NCBI RefSeq assembly: GCF_020554865.1
Contig: NZ_JAJCIC010000018.1
Span: forward strand, 27,927-91,926
DNA: 64,000 bases
DNA from: Lacrimispora sp. 210928-DFI.3.58
Lineage (GTDB): Bacteria > Bacillota > Clostridia > Lachnospirales > Lachnospiraceae
Direction: 5' to 3'
How positions within the stretch are numbered: the first letter of the stretch is position 1; every line of letters starts with the position of its first letter. The notes beneath the pieces are model-generated. The model did not search any database. It worked only from the letters and a program-made list of their open reading frames with translations, and was not told where the DNA came from. Shown here one piece after another: positions 8,001 through 16,550 of the stretch. The position numbers and the translations under genes were made by a program.

Positions 8001-8933
8001 TTAGGAGGAGCACCCGCTGCATCCGGAGCACCCGCCTCCCTGCCGGGGAGTACCAAACACAAGCTCATGGAGCTTCCTTCCGGTGGGAGTGGCTGCCAGG
8101 CCGCCTTCTGCTGTCTCCTTCAGCGCAGAGGACATGGACTCTCCGACCTTTTTCATGGTCCAGATGACCTCATCGGCGGGAATAGCGCTTTCGATGCCTG
8201 CCAGAGCCAGCTCTGCAGCCACAAAGGCGCCTGCCACGCCGGAAGCATTCCTTTTGATACAGGGGATCTCCACCAGTCCGGCAACGGGATCACATACAAG
8301 GCCCAGGATATTTTTCAGGGCGATGGCAATGGCGTGTTCCACCATCCCTGGTGTGCCGCCTGCCAGCTCTACGATAGCAGCAGCTGCCATGGCAGCCGCG
8401 GAGCCGCACTCCGCTTGGCAGCCGCCCTCAGCGCCAGCCAGGGAAGCATTGTTGGCGATCACCATGCCCACGGCAGAGGCAGTAAACAGGGACATGACAC
8501 AGTCCCGCCTGGAGCAGCCCTTTTCCTGCTCCATGGTGAGAAGGGCCGCCGGAAGGATGCCGCAGCTTCCGGCAGTTGGGGCAGCCACAATACGCCCCAT
8601 GGAGGCATTGAGCTCTGAGACGGCCAGAGCGCGGTAGAGAGCGCCGGACAGGAAGGAACCGGTCAGACTCCTTCCGCTTTCTGAAACCTGGCGCATTTTA
8701 AAAGCACTGCCGCCGGTGAGTCCGCTGGTACTTTTTAAATGCTCATCACAGCCAGGGGCAATGCATTCTGCCATAACCTGGTAGTTTGCCTCCATTTGAC
8801 GGTAGATGGTTTCCTCCGGCAGCTCCATCTGCTCCGCCTGCTGCTTTAATACGATAGCAGAAATGGGAAGGCCCCATGTTTTGGCTGCCCCTGTGATGGA
8901 GGCAACGGAAGAATAATGAAAGTCTAATTCCAT
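8001..8933 (-). CDS. sdaAA: L-serine dehydratase, iron-sulfur dependent, alpha subunit
   Basis: 310 residues. It converts L-serine to pyruvate and ammonia with the beta subunit encoded upstream. The cluster-binding cysteines are visible in GSCGILPA, GCQAECG and VCDPVAG, matching the SDH alpha family. The Gly/Ser-rich STSGLTGG segment near residue 70 is also typical. The protein ends in an unusual Cys-Gly-Ser tail, GGGCSGCSGCSS. It follows sdaAB after about 100 bases on the same strand and converges on alsS, which uses the pyruvate product; that functional link is inferred. Confidence 0.93.
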   Translation of the reverse strand: MELDFHYSSVASITGAAKTWGLPISAIVLKQQAEQMELPEETIYRQMEANYQVMAECIAPGCDEHLKSTSGLTGGSAFKMRQVSESGRSLTGSFLSGALYRALAVSELNASMGRIVAAPTAGSCGILPAALLTMEQEKGCSRRDCVMSLFTASAVGMVIANNASLAGAEGGCQAECGSAAAMAAAAIVELAGGTPGMVEHAIAIALKNILGLVCDPVAGLVEIPCIKRNASGVAGAFVAAELALAGIESAIPADEVIWTMKKVGESMSSALKETAEGGLAATPTGRKLHELVFGTPRQGGGCSGCSGCSS

Positions 8934-9036
8934 AAGTGTTTTCCTCGTCTTTCTTCACTGTTCAGTAAATTCATTCCCGCGGCAGCGGGCAAAGCGGAAT
9001 TACGCCGCGCAAGCAGCCAGCCGCCGGAAAACCTGG

Positions 9037-9696
9037 CTATATGGGCTGCAGCATGGTGCTGGAGTACACATTGTCCAGAGTTTTGATTTTTTCATTCAGC
9101 TCCTCGCCGAACAGGCCGTCCACCTCAATTGTCATGACAGCCTCGCCGCCCCGTTTCTGGCGGGACAGCCGGAAATTGCAGATATTGGCCCCGGCCTCTG
9201 CCATCACCTCTGTCACGGAAGCGATCGTACCAGGCGCGTCTCTGTGCAGCACGATCAGGGTGGTCTGCTGCCCTGTAATGGAGACTGCCATGCCGTTGAC
9301 CTCTGTCACGAGGATATTTCCGCCGCCTACGCTGCTTCCAAGCAGGGAAACCTGCCGCCCGGTGGAATCTGTCAGGGTGACTCTGGCTGTATTGGGATGG
9401 GCTCCGTCAATGTCTCCAGTGGAAATATTCACCTGAAGCCCCTGTTCCCTGGCAAGCTCCGGCGCCTGGCGGATGCGGCTGTCGTCCGTTTCCATGCCCA
9501 TGATACCGGCGATCAAAGCTTTATCCGTACCATGCCCTTTATAGGTTTTGGCAAAGGAGCCGTGGAGCAGAATATCCGCCTTTACAGCAGGAGCGCCGAG
9601 AAGCGCCCTGGTAATACGTCCGATCCTCGCTGCCCCTGCTGTATGGGAGCTGGAAGGCCCGATCATAACCGGCCCCAGAATATCAAATACGTTCAT
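9037..9696 (-). CDS. sdaAB: L-serine dehydratase, iron-sulfur dependent, beta subunit
   Basis: 219 residues. The N-terminal half has the SDH beta signature IGPSSSHTAGAARIG and GHGTDKALIAG. The C-terminal ~75 residues form an ACT domain (TLIVLHRDAPGTIASVTEVMAEAG), probably the serine-sensing part. Start: the ATG at 9696-9694 begins the conserved sequence MNVFDILGP and has AAAGGTGG upstream; a 10-residue upstream extension lacks a site. It is the first gene of the sdaAB-sdaAA pair. Confidence 0.92.
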   Translation of the reverse strand: MNVFDILGPVMIGPSSSHTAGAARIGRITRALLGAPAVKADILLHGSFAKTYKGHGTDKALIAGIMGMETDDSRIRQAPELAREQGLQVNISTGDIDGAHPNTARVTLTDSTGRQVSLLGSSVGGGNILVTEVNGMAVSITGQQTTLIVLHRDAPGTIASVTEVMAEAGANICNFRLSRQKRGGEAVMTIEVDGLFGEELNEKIKTLDNVYSSTMLQPI

Positions 9697-9726
9697 AAGA
9701 AGTATTCCACCTTTCTGTCGATACAT

Positions 9727-10120
9727 GTATAGATATACTTCCCTATATTATAAATGAAAAAACGGGGATAGGGAAGAAAAAACGTTCTCCTCTTAAAAAA
9801 TTTGGAATTCGCTGTCATACTATAAAATAGGAAAGAGCATATTCGGAAGGTATCCGTCATTCGGGCGTGAACCTTTTCTTTTTGATGAAAATACAAAAAA
9901 TTACGTATTTGAACAGAAAATACAGTCGGGAAAAGAGCTGGAATTAGAATAGTTACCTGGGCAGACGGTTACAAAGGCCCTGACCAGCTATAGGTGTATC
10001 GGCATTTGCATGCTGGCCAGCATAAGGGCTTGTAGGGATTCTGTTTTTGAGGTATTATAAAAAAGTATTTTGTGGATATGATTGAAAATATTATATGTTA
10101 GCAGATGATAGAAGGAGCCT
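9727..10120. other. intergenic stretch between sdaAB and the VanZ-like gene
   Basis: About 390 bases, AT-rich and without a complete gene. The left end should hold the sdaAB promoter on the minus strand, but no clear -35 box is seen. Around 9903-9953 a short frame ends GKELELE-stop and is followed by a 27-base stretch that recurs after the pseudogene at 11118. This suggests that the 3' remnant of a second gene of that family once stood here. Confidence 0.4.
9945..9971 (+). repeat. 27-bp direct repeat, copy 1
   Basis: 24 of 27 bases match copy 2 at 11118-11144, starting at the TAGAATAG that forms a stop codon in both. The copies flank the VanZ-like gene and the pseudogene. Confidence 0.6.
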
Positions 10121-10705
10121 ATGGATTTTGTAACTGACTTATACAACTACTATCCGGAAAGCCTGTCTGATTTTTGGAAGGGCGCTGTTATTGCTGTTAT
10201 GATTCTTACAGGGGCGGCGGTCTGGAGAATGTATTGCGTGAAGCTGGCGAGCAAGGGCCAGGCGATTGCGTTGACATTGCTTATTACTTATTTATTTTCC
10301 GTATACGCCGCTACGGTGTTTTCAAGGCCTGTGCATGCGGATTATTCCTATGAGCTGCTGCCCTTTTGGTCGTACCGGGCGATCCGGGGGGGCGAGAAGA
10401 GCCTGATAAAGGAGAATTTTTATAATGTGTTAATGCTTATGCCGGTGGGACTTCTGCTTCCTGCGGGCGGCGTATTTGAGTTTACCATGAAGTGCAGGCA
10501 TAAGCGCAGTGCACTATCTGCCGGATATGAGAAAAAGAATGCTTTCTATACAATATTAGCTGGCTTTCTTGTCTCCTTATCTATTGAACTGATGCAGCTG
10601 ATCTTTAAACGCGGCTTGTTTGAATTTGATGATATGCTGCATAACACGATAGGGACGGCGATAGGCTATGGGATTTATCTGGGGATCAGATGTCTGTGGT
10701 ATTAG
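10121..10705 (+). CDS. VanZ-like membrane protein
   Basis: 194 residues with hydrophobic segments near residues 20-36, 48-66, 105-123, 145-160 and 172-190. The VanZ family (PF04892) features are RPVHADYSYELLPFWSY, NVLMLMPVGLLLP, SIELMQLIFKRGLFEFDDMLHNTIGTAIGYGIY; the last Asp-rich stretch is the most conserved. VanZ in enterococci gives low teicoplanin resistance by an unknown route, and most homologs have no known role. The start has GAAGGAG 6 bases upstream. It stands alone inside an island of envelope-linked and degraded genes, so recent acquisition is possible. Confidence 0.85.
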   Translation: MDFVTDLYNYYPESLSDFWKGAVIAVMILTGAAVWRMYCVKLASKGQAIALTLLITYLFSVYAATVFSRPVHADYSYELLPFWSYRAIRGGEKSLIKENFYNVLMLMPVGLLLPAGGVFEFTMKCRHKRSALSAGYEKKNAFYTILAGFLVSLSIELMQLIFKRGLFEFDDMLHNTIGTAIGYGIYLGIRCLWY

Positions 10706-10804
10706 GAAAAGTGTATCAACGGTATGGTCAGGCTTAGAAGGAAATATTTGGAAATAATGTGTCAGTGATAATCTCGGTGTGTAATTTGCTATTATAGGCT
10801 TTTA

Positions 10805-11125
10805 ATGATAAAATCGAAGTATGCTGGGTGGATCATCGATGATGAGGTTCGGGAGATGCTTCATTATTACGGGCAGGATGAGCATTATGAAACGGTAAAA
10901 GAGTGGTATGCTGGCTACCGGTTCGGAAATGCGGATGTTGGCATTGTGATCGAGGGAAAGTATGCAAAAAGTGGGAAAGAGGAAGCGGAGTGCAGGGAAG
11001 CTCTGAAACAGATCATTAATAAGCGGTATATGGATTCACTGCACCAGGCTGGGATCCATAGGATACTGAAGTATGGAATTGCCTGCAACACAAAGAAATG
11101 CCGGGTTATGCTGGAAATAGAATAG
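10805..11125 (+). pseudogene. remnant of AAA-ATPase-like / PD-(D/E)XK fusion gene with internal deletion
   Basis: 106 codons that join two non-adjacent parts of a ~550-residue family common in Clostridia and Bacteroides. Residues 1-45 match the end of the AAA-ATPase_like region (EVREMLHYYGQDEHYETVKEWYAGYRFGNADV); intact members continue with a VYCPWDV-type stretch. Here the reading jumps to the PD-(D/E)XK nuclease part: IVIEGKYAKSGKEEAECREALKQI and HRILKYGIACNTKKCRVML. The ATPase front, including Walker motifs, is missing. The frame is open, so a small protein could be made, but a deletion remnant is the simplest reading. No good ribosome site precedes it. Confidence 0.75.
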
Positions 11126-11144
11126 TTATCTGAGCGGACGGTTA
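11118..11144 (+). repeat. 27-bp direct repeat, copy 2
   Basis: Begins at the last codons of the pseudogene and matches 9945-9971 at 24 of 27 positions. Confidence 0.6.
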
Positions 11145-11170
11145 TATGGAAGGTAGGCAGCGGCGGCTTC

Positions 11171-11230
11171 AAAAAAGCCCGGAAATCGGCGGTGTTCTTA
11201 AGAACATTTTGCAGGATTTCCGGGCTTTTT
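11171..11230. terminator. strong bidirectional intrinsic terminator
   Basis: AAAAAGCCCGGAAATC (11172-11187) pairs with GATTTCCGGGCTTTTT (11215-11230). Both ends carry A/T tracts, so it can work in both directions. It isolates the SEDS-NACHT operon from upstream genes. Confidence 0.85.
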
Positions 11231-11282
11231 GCAGATTATGGGTGTAACACAGAAGGAATATCCTCATATTTTGAAAGAAATG

Positions 11283-11311
11283 TTGTTCTTTGTCGATCCA
11301 GACAGTATAAT
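11283..11311 (+). promoter_or_regulatory. promoter of SEDS-NACHT operon
   Basis: TTGTTC (11283-11288), 17-base spacer, TATAAT (11306-11311), 58 bases before the ATG of the SEDS-like gene. Confidence 0.6.
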
Positions 11312-11368
11312 AAGGAAGGGGGGAGAGGGGGATTTCTTCTCTTGTATGGAAGTACTGGAGGTTATGGC

Positions 11369-12469
11369 ATGGAATTTGAAAAATCAGAGAATGGTTCCGT
11401 TGATAGAGAGGATAATGTTCTTTATTATAGTGGAAGGATGAAGAAGCGGATGCTGTTTATCCCTGTGGCTCTGACCTTTGGGGGAATTTTCTTTCTTTAT
11501 CATATGAATAATACGATTGAAATCTTTGGTCCTGCATATTTTGCGGAAAGACAGGGGGCTGGTATGGTATTGGGACTGTTCCTTGCTCTTCTGATATCCA
11601 GAATCGATTATCATTTGGTTGCAAAAATATCTCCCTGGATCCTGCTGGCCTGCATCTGCTTGATCCGGGCCGGGGAGTACGGTTTCGCTCCCGTACATAC
11701 CGGACGAGATAACATGTGGCTTCAGATCGGTCAGATCGACCAGCTTCGCGTCAGCTTTCGGGAGCTTATAATGACAACGGCGTGCGCCATGACAGCAAAG
11801 CTGGCAGTCCGCAAGAAGGGGGAGCGGGTTGGCTGGGATTTCCTTATACAGTATATGCTGGTGGCTTATGCATTTGTACTTCTCCACAGTCTTTACGGGT
11901 TTATGATGTATACTTTTATGGTATGCGCGATCCTTTTTATAAAATGCCCAAAGCTTGCAGGGGCTGTTTTCACGGGAATACTGATACTAGGTGTGATGAT
12001 AATATTGGATTCATACGAGATGAGGGAGGATTCTTTTCTTGGCATGGCCCAGGAGTCCGTCTATGCCATGGCTTCAGGAGGCTGGTTTGGGATAGGCCTG
12101 GGCTCTCAGACAGCGGCCTTTCATATGGATGAGATGCAGAGCAGCTTTATTATGTCTGGGATCGTCCGGGAGATCGGCTGGTTGGGAGTAAGCTCGGTAC
12201 TTCTTATATATCTCGCTTTCTTTTGGGATGGGGTAATGATCGCTTTTAAGGCCGCCGACAGGCTTGGATTTTATCTGGCCGCTGCTATAATGGTAACATA
12301 CATGATCAGACTTGGACTGAATCTGCTGATATCCGTTGATCTTATTCCATATACGCCGGTAAGCATTCCTTTTATAAGCTACGGCGCTTCGGTCCTGTTA
12401 AATGATTTTATTCTGGTGGGAATCCTGCTGAGCATTTCCAGAAACAGCCCGGAACCAGCAGGGAGGTAA
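11369..12469 (+). CDS. FtsW/RodA/SpoVE (SEDS)-like membrane protein lacking the catalytic Asp
   Basis: 366 residues with about ten hydrophobic segments. SEDS proteins are lipid II glycosyltransferases. Family marks are still readable: IGLGSQ before the fourth external loop, EMQSSFIMSGIVREIGWLG, and near the C-terminus YTPVSIPFISYGASVLL, which parallels the TGxxxPFISYGGSS of true members. In active SEDS proteins the loop reads (E)PQTDFIFA with an essential Asp; here the aligned residue is Ser259 (QSSFIM), so transferase activity is unlikely. The ATG at 11369 has GGAGG 7 bases upstream. The stop codon lies inside the ribosome site of the NACHT gene, so the two are co-translated. Base composition is slightly more AT-rich than in flanking genes. 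Confidence 0.8.
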   Translation: MEFEKSENGSVDREDNVLYYSGRMKKRMLFIPVALTFGGIFFLYHMNNTIEIFGPAYFAERQGAGMVLGLFLALLISRIDYHLVAKISPWILLACICLIRAGEYGFAPVHTGRDNMWLQIGQIDQLRVSFRELIMTTACAMTAKLAVRKKGERVGWDFLIQYMLVAYAFVLLHSLYGFMMYTFMVCAILFIKCPKLAGAVFTGILILGVMIILDSYEMREDSFLGMAQESVYAMASGGWFGIGLGSQTAAFHMDEMQSSFIMSGIVREIGWLGVSSVLLIYLAFFWDGVMIAFKAADRLGFYLAAAIMVTYMIRLGLNLLISVDLIPYTPVSIPFISYGASVLLNDFILVGILLSISRNSPEPAGR

Positions 12470-12474
12470 GGAAC

Positions 12475-15246
12475 ATGATGATATTTGTTATTGCAGGTAT
12501 AGCAGGCCTGATACTTTTCGCTCTGCTGCTGGTAGTTGTCCTTCGGGCAAGAAGCGGGAAGGAAGAAAATACAAGGGAATACTATGCCTTCAAATGCATC
12601 GCCCTTCTGATCGGTCTGGCAGGGGATGCGATCGCAACGATCATGGCTCCCAGTTCAGTCTGGGATTTTCTGGCAGCATTGTTCCATGTTCGATCTCAGG
12701 ACTCGGAGCTCATTGCCCTTATCAGCAGAATTTTGATCGTGTTCATATTCCTGCTGTGCTGGCTGCTTGTTTACAAAACGTATGCGCATTGGAACGGTCC
12801 AGTCAGCCGCCGTCAGCATCAAAGAGACACCCAGGAGATGGAAAGCGGTAGCATGCTGGAGGATTTTCTTTTGGTTGCCTCAGGGGGAGTGAAAAGGGAC
12901 TTTGATTTGAAGGTTTACCGGCCGGCAGCGGATTTTGAGGAATATCAGGAAAATGAGATTACGAAGGAGCTGCCCTGGCATATTGAATTTGCAAAAATTT
13001 ATATGCTGATGTCAAATCAGGCTCATATTGATGTGAAGCAGGACTGGCATTCGCAGGAGCACTGCTTTATCTCTTCCTATTCTGCAGAGCATAAGATTGC
13101 CATATATTGTTCCAGCAGGGTTCCGTCTGATGAACAGGTGGAAGCCTATATTGCCTATATCCATCAATTACATAAAACATATTTCCGCATTGTGGTCGCA
13201 ATAAAGGAAGGCGGAGGGAAGGATTATGTCAGATCCGTAGGAGGAGAACAGATAGAATATATATTCAAGGAAAATGCCTTGGACCGCCTGGTTGATTTCT
13301 CTGAATATTTCAGGGCAGTGGAGGCGCTGTACAATCAGCCCCTGATGGGAAGCACCCAATTTACAATCGAGGATGTTTATGTGGAGCCTGTCTGCGCGGA
13401 GGGAATGAACGGCGCGGATCATAAGCTGAATGGATATGTGGAGGAGTGGCTTAAGGAGGATGGAAACAGACAGCTGGCTTTGCTGGGTGATTTTGGTCAG
13501 GGAAAGACATTGTATTCCATTTATCTGACATACCATATGATCCGAAGCCAGTCAGAGAGGATCCCTATTTTGATCCCTCTCCGCAATAAATCGCCCCGGA
13601 ATTCAAATCAAGCAGAGATTTTATCCTATTTTGCGGTTCAGTATGGAATCAGCGCAGAAGCATTGCTCCTTCTGAATGCCAATGGGCGTTTGCTGCTGCT
13701 TTTTGACGGCTTTGACGAGATGGATCTGATCGGTAATGATGATATTCGGAAGCGCCATTTCAAGAGTCTGTGGTCGCTGGTCATGCCCAAAAGCAAGGTG
13801 CTGATTACCGGACGGCCCAACTATTTTCTTGATCCGCAGGAAATGAAAAGCGCGCTGGGGCTGCGGGCAGGTACAGAGGAGCTTCCATATTGTCAGGAGC
13901 TTTTTCTGCAGCCATTCAATCAAGATCAGATTTTGGAAGCGCTGCGGAATGCAAAGGAATCCGTACAGAAGGGTATTCAATATATTTTGCAGAATAACAT
14001 TTCCAGATCCTTTTTGGATTTGATCAGCCGTCCGTCACACCTGTTTTTGGTCAGCCTGATCTGGGAGGAAAGGGAGCTGGAAAAGAAGTATCATAATCTT
14101 TCCTCTGCTACCATTATCAACGAATTTCTGCAGAATTCCTTTGAACGGCAGGCTGCAAAGGGCGGATCTGCGCCATATTTCTACCTGTCTCCAGCTGAGC
14201 GGGAATATTATATGACTGGCATTGCCGTTAAGATGTACAAGATGGGAGAGACGGCGATCACTTATGAGTCCTTCAATGATGCCATTGTGGACTTGACAGA
14301 TATGTTTCCGGAGCAGTTAAGCCTGGAAAATCCGGTGTTTATGGACCTGCGCAACGGTAAGTCTGTAAGCGATTTTGCACAGGAAGATATCAATTCCATG
14401 CGTGCTATTATGAATGATGTGAGAACCTGCGGCATTTTGGTGAATGATTATGTGAACAACGGATTGGCATTTGCTCATAAATCTTTTTTCGATCTGCTTG
14501 TGGCTAAGTTCTATATGGGGAAGGTTCTCCGGCTTCATGACTCGTCAATGATAATATCAGATACACTGTCCTCTGTCAGTGCATACAATCTGAAATCCAG
14601 AGGGGATTTTGCCGTAAGGAAATTGCTGGCAGAATTAATTGCCTCCAGGATCACTATGAATATGAAAAGCACCAGTGAGAGTATAAGATGTAAAAAAATG
14701 TTTGAGCAATGTCAGAAAACCATTATGCATTTTCCCATAAGGTTTTCCACTCAAAGGCTTTTTGATATGTGTCTGAAAAAGCATAAAAGGATGAGGCCGA
14801 TCGGTTATCACGAACGCAGGAGCCTGCGCGAAGCCAGAAGGCTTTCGATGGTATTTTTGATGGCTCCTTTGATGATGGTCCTATATCTTGGACGAGGAAT
14901 CCAATTAACGATGCAGTACAGGGAAGAGGCTCTTAAGTTTTACCGCATGATCAGGCTGACGAAGGGTGCTGCGGTCGGTGGATCGCTGACAGCTTCTTAT
15001 AAGATCATAGCCTTTGTTTTCCTTGGTGTTTTTGTAGGATGGCTGGCGGCCTGCCGCGTTGGTGAGATCATGATGGTTTCTTTCCGGAATAAAGCGGACA
15101 TTGTCCTGCTGACCTGGTATTATACCTGTTTGGAAAATCACGTGTCATACAGAACACTCAGCAAATATTTTTCGCAGGAGGATTGGCATGTGTTTTTGAA
15201 ATACGCTGAGGGGAGGAATCTGGAGAAGGTTTTAAATGAATTCTGA
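12475..15246 (+). CDS. membrane-anchored NACHT-type STAND NTPase
   Basis: 923 residues. Three hydrophobic segments lie at about 3-24, 40-58 and 80-101. A soluble region follows (about 125-325) whose fold I do not recognise; it ends FTIEDVYVEP, the stretch that often precedes NACHT domains. Walker A GDFGQGKT is at 338-345 and Walker B LLLLFDGFDEMD at 406-417, with the paired acidic residues typical of NACHT proteins. TGRPNYF is the sensor. A helical region holds FAHKSFFDLLVAKFYM, like the FxHxSFxEYxAA motif after many NACHT modules. Two more hydrophobic segments lie near the C-terminus. Prokaryotic NACHT proteins often sense phage or other intruders; the role here is inferred. The gene is coupled to the SEDS-like gene (5-base gap). 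Confidence 0.85.
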   Translation: MMIFVIAGIAGLILFALLLVVVLRARSGKEENTREYYAFKCIALLIGLAGDAIATIMAPSSVWDFLAALFHVRSQDSELIALISRILIVFIFLLCWLLVYKTYAHWNGPVSRRQHQRDTQEMESGSMLEDFLLVASGGVKRDFDLKVYRPAADFEEYQENEITKELPWHIEFAKIYMLMSNQAHIDVKQDWHSQEHCFISSYSAEHKIAIYCSSRVPSDEQVEAYIAYIHQLHKTYFRIVVAIKEGGGKDYVRSVGGEQIEYIFKENALDRLVDFSEYFRAVEALYNQPLMGSTQFTIEDVYVEPVCAEGMNGADHKLNGYVEEWLKEDGNRQLALLGDFGQGKTLYSIYLTYHMIRSQSERIPILIPLRNKSPRNSNQAEILSYFAVQYGISAEALLLLNANGRLLLLFDGFDEMDLIGNDDIRKRHFKSLWSLVMPKSKVLITGRPNYFLDPQEMKSALGLRAGTEELPYCQELFLQPFNQDQILEALRNAKESVQKGIQYILQNNISRSFLDLISRPSHLFLVSLIWEERELEKKYHNLSSATIINEFLQNSFERQAAKGGSAPYFYLSPAEREYYMTGIAVKMYKMGETAITYESFNDAIVDLTDMFPEQLSLENPVFMDLRNGKSVSDFAQEDINSMRAIMNDVRTCGILVNDYVNNGLAFAHKSFFDLLVAKFYMGKVLRLHDSSMIISDTLSSVSAYNLKSRGDFAVRKLLAELIASRITMNMKSTSESIRCKKMFEQCQKTIMHFPIRFSTQRLFDMCLKKHKRMRPIGYHERRSLREARRLSMVFLMAPLMMVLYLGRGIQLTMQYREEALKFYRMIRLTKGAAVGGSLTASYKIIAFVFLGVFVGWLAACRVGEIMMVSFRNKADIVLLTWYYTCLENHVSYRTLSKYFSQEDWHVFLKYAEGRNLEKVLNEF

Positions 15247-15268
15247 AACATACAATGCTTTGGGAGAG

Positions 15269-15330
15269 CTTGAGTTTCCGCGGTGCAGCTTGCGGAAACT
15301 CAAGTTTGGGAGAGGGATTGACAATCCCTC
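15269..15330 (+). terminator. tandem hairpins after NACHT gene
   Basis: A perfect 13-bp stem CTTGAGTTTCCGC (15269-15281) / GCGGAAACTCAAG (15292-15304) is followed by a second stem GAGGGATT (15312-15319) / AATCCCTC (15323-15330). Only a short TTT follows the first, so termination efficiency is unclear. Confidence 0.55.
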
Positions 15331-15431
15331 CAATGAAAGCTACAATCATACATATCATTAGGCCGGCAGCTGCAAAAGTCATGATACCAGATTTTCCAGC
15401 CCGCCGTTACAGATGGAAGGAGCATGGAAGC

Positions 15432-16505
15432 ATGAGACCATGGGAAAATAATATACGACAGGTAGTGCCCTATGTGCCGGGAGACCAGCCGAAGGGGGAT
15501 AAATTGATCAAGCTGAATACAAATGAGAATCCATACCCTCCGGCTCCGGGAGTGGCAAGGGCGCTGGCGGAAATGGATATCGACCGCTTTAGAAAGTATC
15601 CGGATCCGGCGGTTACCGGATTGACGGAGGCTCTGGCAGAGCGCTATGGGCTTAAGCCGGAGCAGGTGTTTGTGGGAGTGGGTTCGGATGATGTGATAGC
15701 GATGGCATTTTTGACATTTTTTAACTCGGAAAAGCCTGTTCTCTTTCCGGATGTTACCTATTCTTTTTATAAGGTATGGGCAGACCTTTTCCGTATCCCT
15801 TATGAGACGCCAAAGCTGGATGCTGCTTTCTGCATCAGGCCGGAGGATTACAAGAAGGAGAATGGAGGCGTGATCTTCCCGAATCCCAATGCACCGACCG
15901 GAGTTTATATGCCCCTGGACCAGGTGGAGGAGATCATAAAGAGCAATCAGGATGTGATAGTTATTGTGGATGAGGCATATATTGATTTTGCAGGTGCCTC
16001 AGCACTGGAGCTGTTAGACCGCTATGAAAACCTGCTGGTGGTGCAGACCTTCAGCAAGTCACGGTCTATGGCTGGTATGCGTATCGGCTTTGCCATGGGA
16101 CATCCTGACCTGATCAGGGCGTTGAATGATGTGAAGTATTCCTACAATTCTTATACCATGAATATGCCTTCCCAGATCCTGGGAGTTGAGGCTGTGAAGG
16201 ATGAGGCCTATTTCCAGGAGACAAGGCAGAAGATCATTGATACCAGAGAGCGGGCAAAGGTGCGCCTTAGGGAGCTTGGCTTTACATTCCCGGATTCCCA
16301 GGCCAACTTTATTTTTGCCTCCCATTCCCTGGTACCTGCAGAGCAGATCTTTGAGGCTCTGAAAAAGAATCAGATTTATGTGCGCTATTTTCACGCTCCC
16401 AGATTGGACAACAGCCTGCGTATCTCCATAGGTACGGATGAGGAGATGGAGCAGCTCTTTACCTTTTTGGAAGGATATTTGAAGGAGGCTGCCTCCGGGC
16501 AGTAG
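15432..16505 (+). CDS. hisC: histidinol-phosphate aminotransferase-like enzyme (PLP, class I/II)
   Basis: 357 residues, close to the usual HisC length. The N-terminal LIKLNTNENPYPPAPG, NPNAPTG, VDEAYIDF and the PLP-binding lysine Lys209 in TFSKSRSMAGMRIG all fit HisC. Near the end, the (V)RYF...LRISIGT stretch binds phosphate. It transfers the amino group in the seventh step of histidine synthesis, but no other his gene is nearby, so it could also serve a related aminotransferase role. The ATG at 15432 has AAGGAG 9 bases upstream; the upstream extension in frame covers the hairpins and is not conserved. Confidence 0.88.
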   Translation: MRPWENNIRQVVPYVPGDQPKGDKLIKLNTNENPYPPAPGVARALAEMDIDRFRKYPDPAVTGLTEALAERYGLKPEQVFVGVGSDDVIAMAFLTFFNSEKPVLFPDVTYSFYKVWADLFRIPYETPKLDAAFCIRPEDYKKENGGVIFPNPNAPTGVYMPLDQVEEIIKSNQDVIVIVDEAYIDFAGASALELLDRYENLLVVQTFSKSRSMAGMRIGFAMGHPDLIRALNDVKYSYNSYTMNMPSQILGVEAVKDEAYFQETRQKIIDTRERAKVRLRELGFTFPDSQANFIFASHSLVPAEQIFEALKKNQIYVRYFHAPRLDNSLRISIGTDEEMEQLFTFLEGYLKEAASGQ

Positions 16506-16550
16506 GCGACAGCAGATCATTGCCGGGAGCGCAGTTTGACGGGTGATCGT

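Noticed and set aside
6078..9700. Genomic island integrated at tRNA-Ala
   Set aside because: No integrase or repeated tRNA 3' end was seen downstream, and the adjacent genes are housekeeping.
10805..11125. Intact small gene of unknown function
   Set aside because: It joins two separate parts of a much longer known family and lacks the Walker motifs, so a deletion remnant is the better call.
11229..11441. 70-codon frame before the SEDS-like gene
   Set aside because: It runs across the promoter and ribosome site of the SEDS-like gene in another frame, and I recognise no domain in it.
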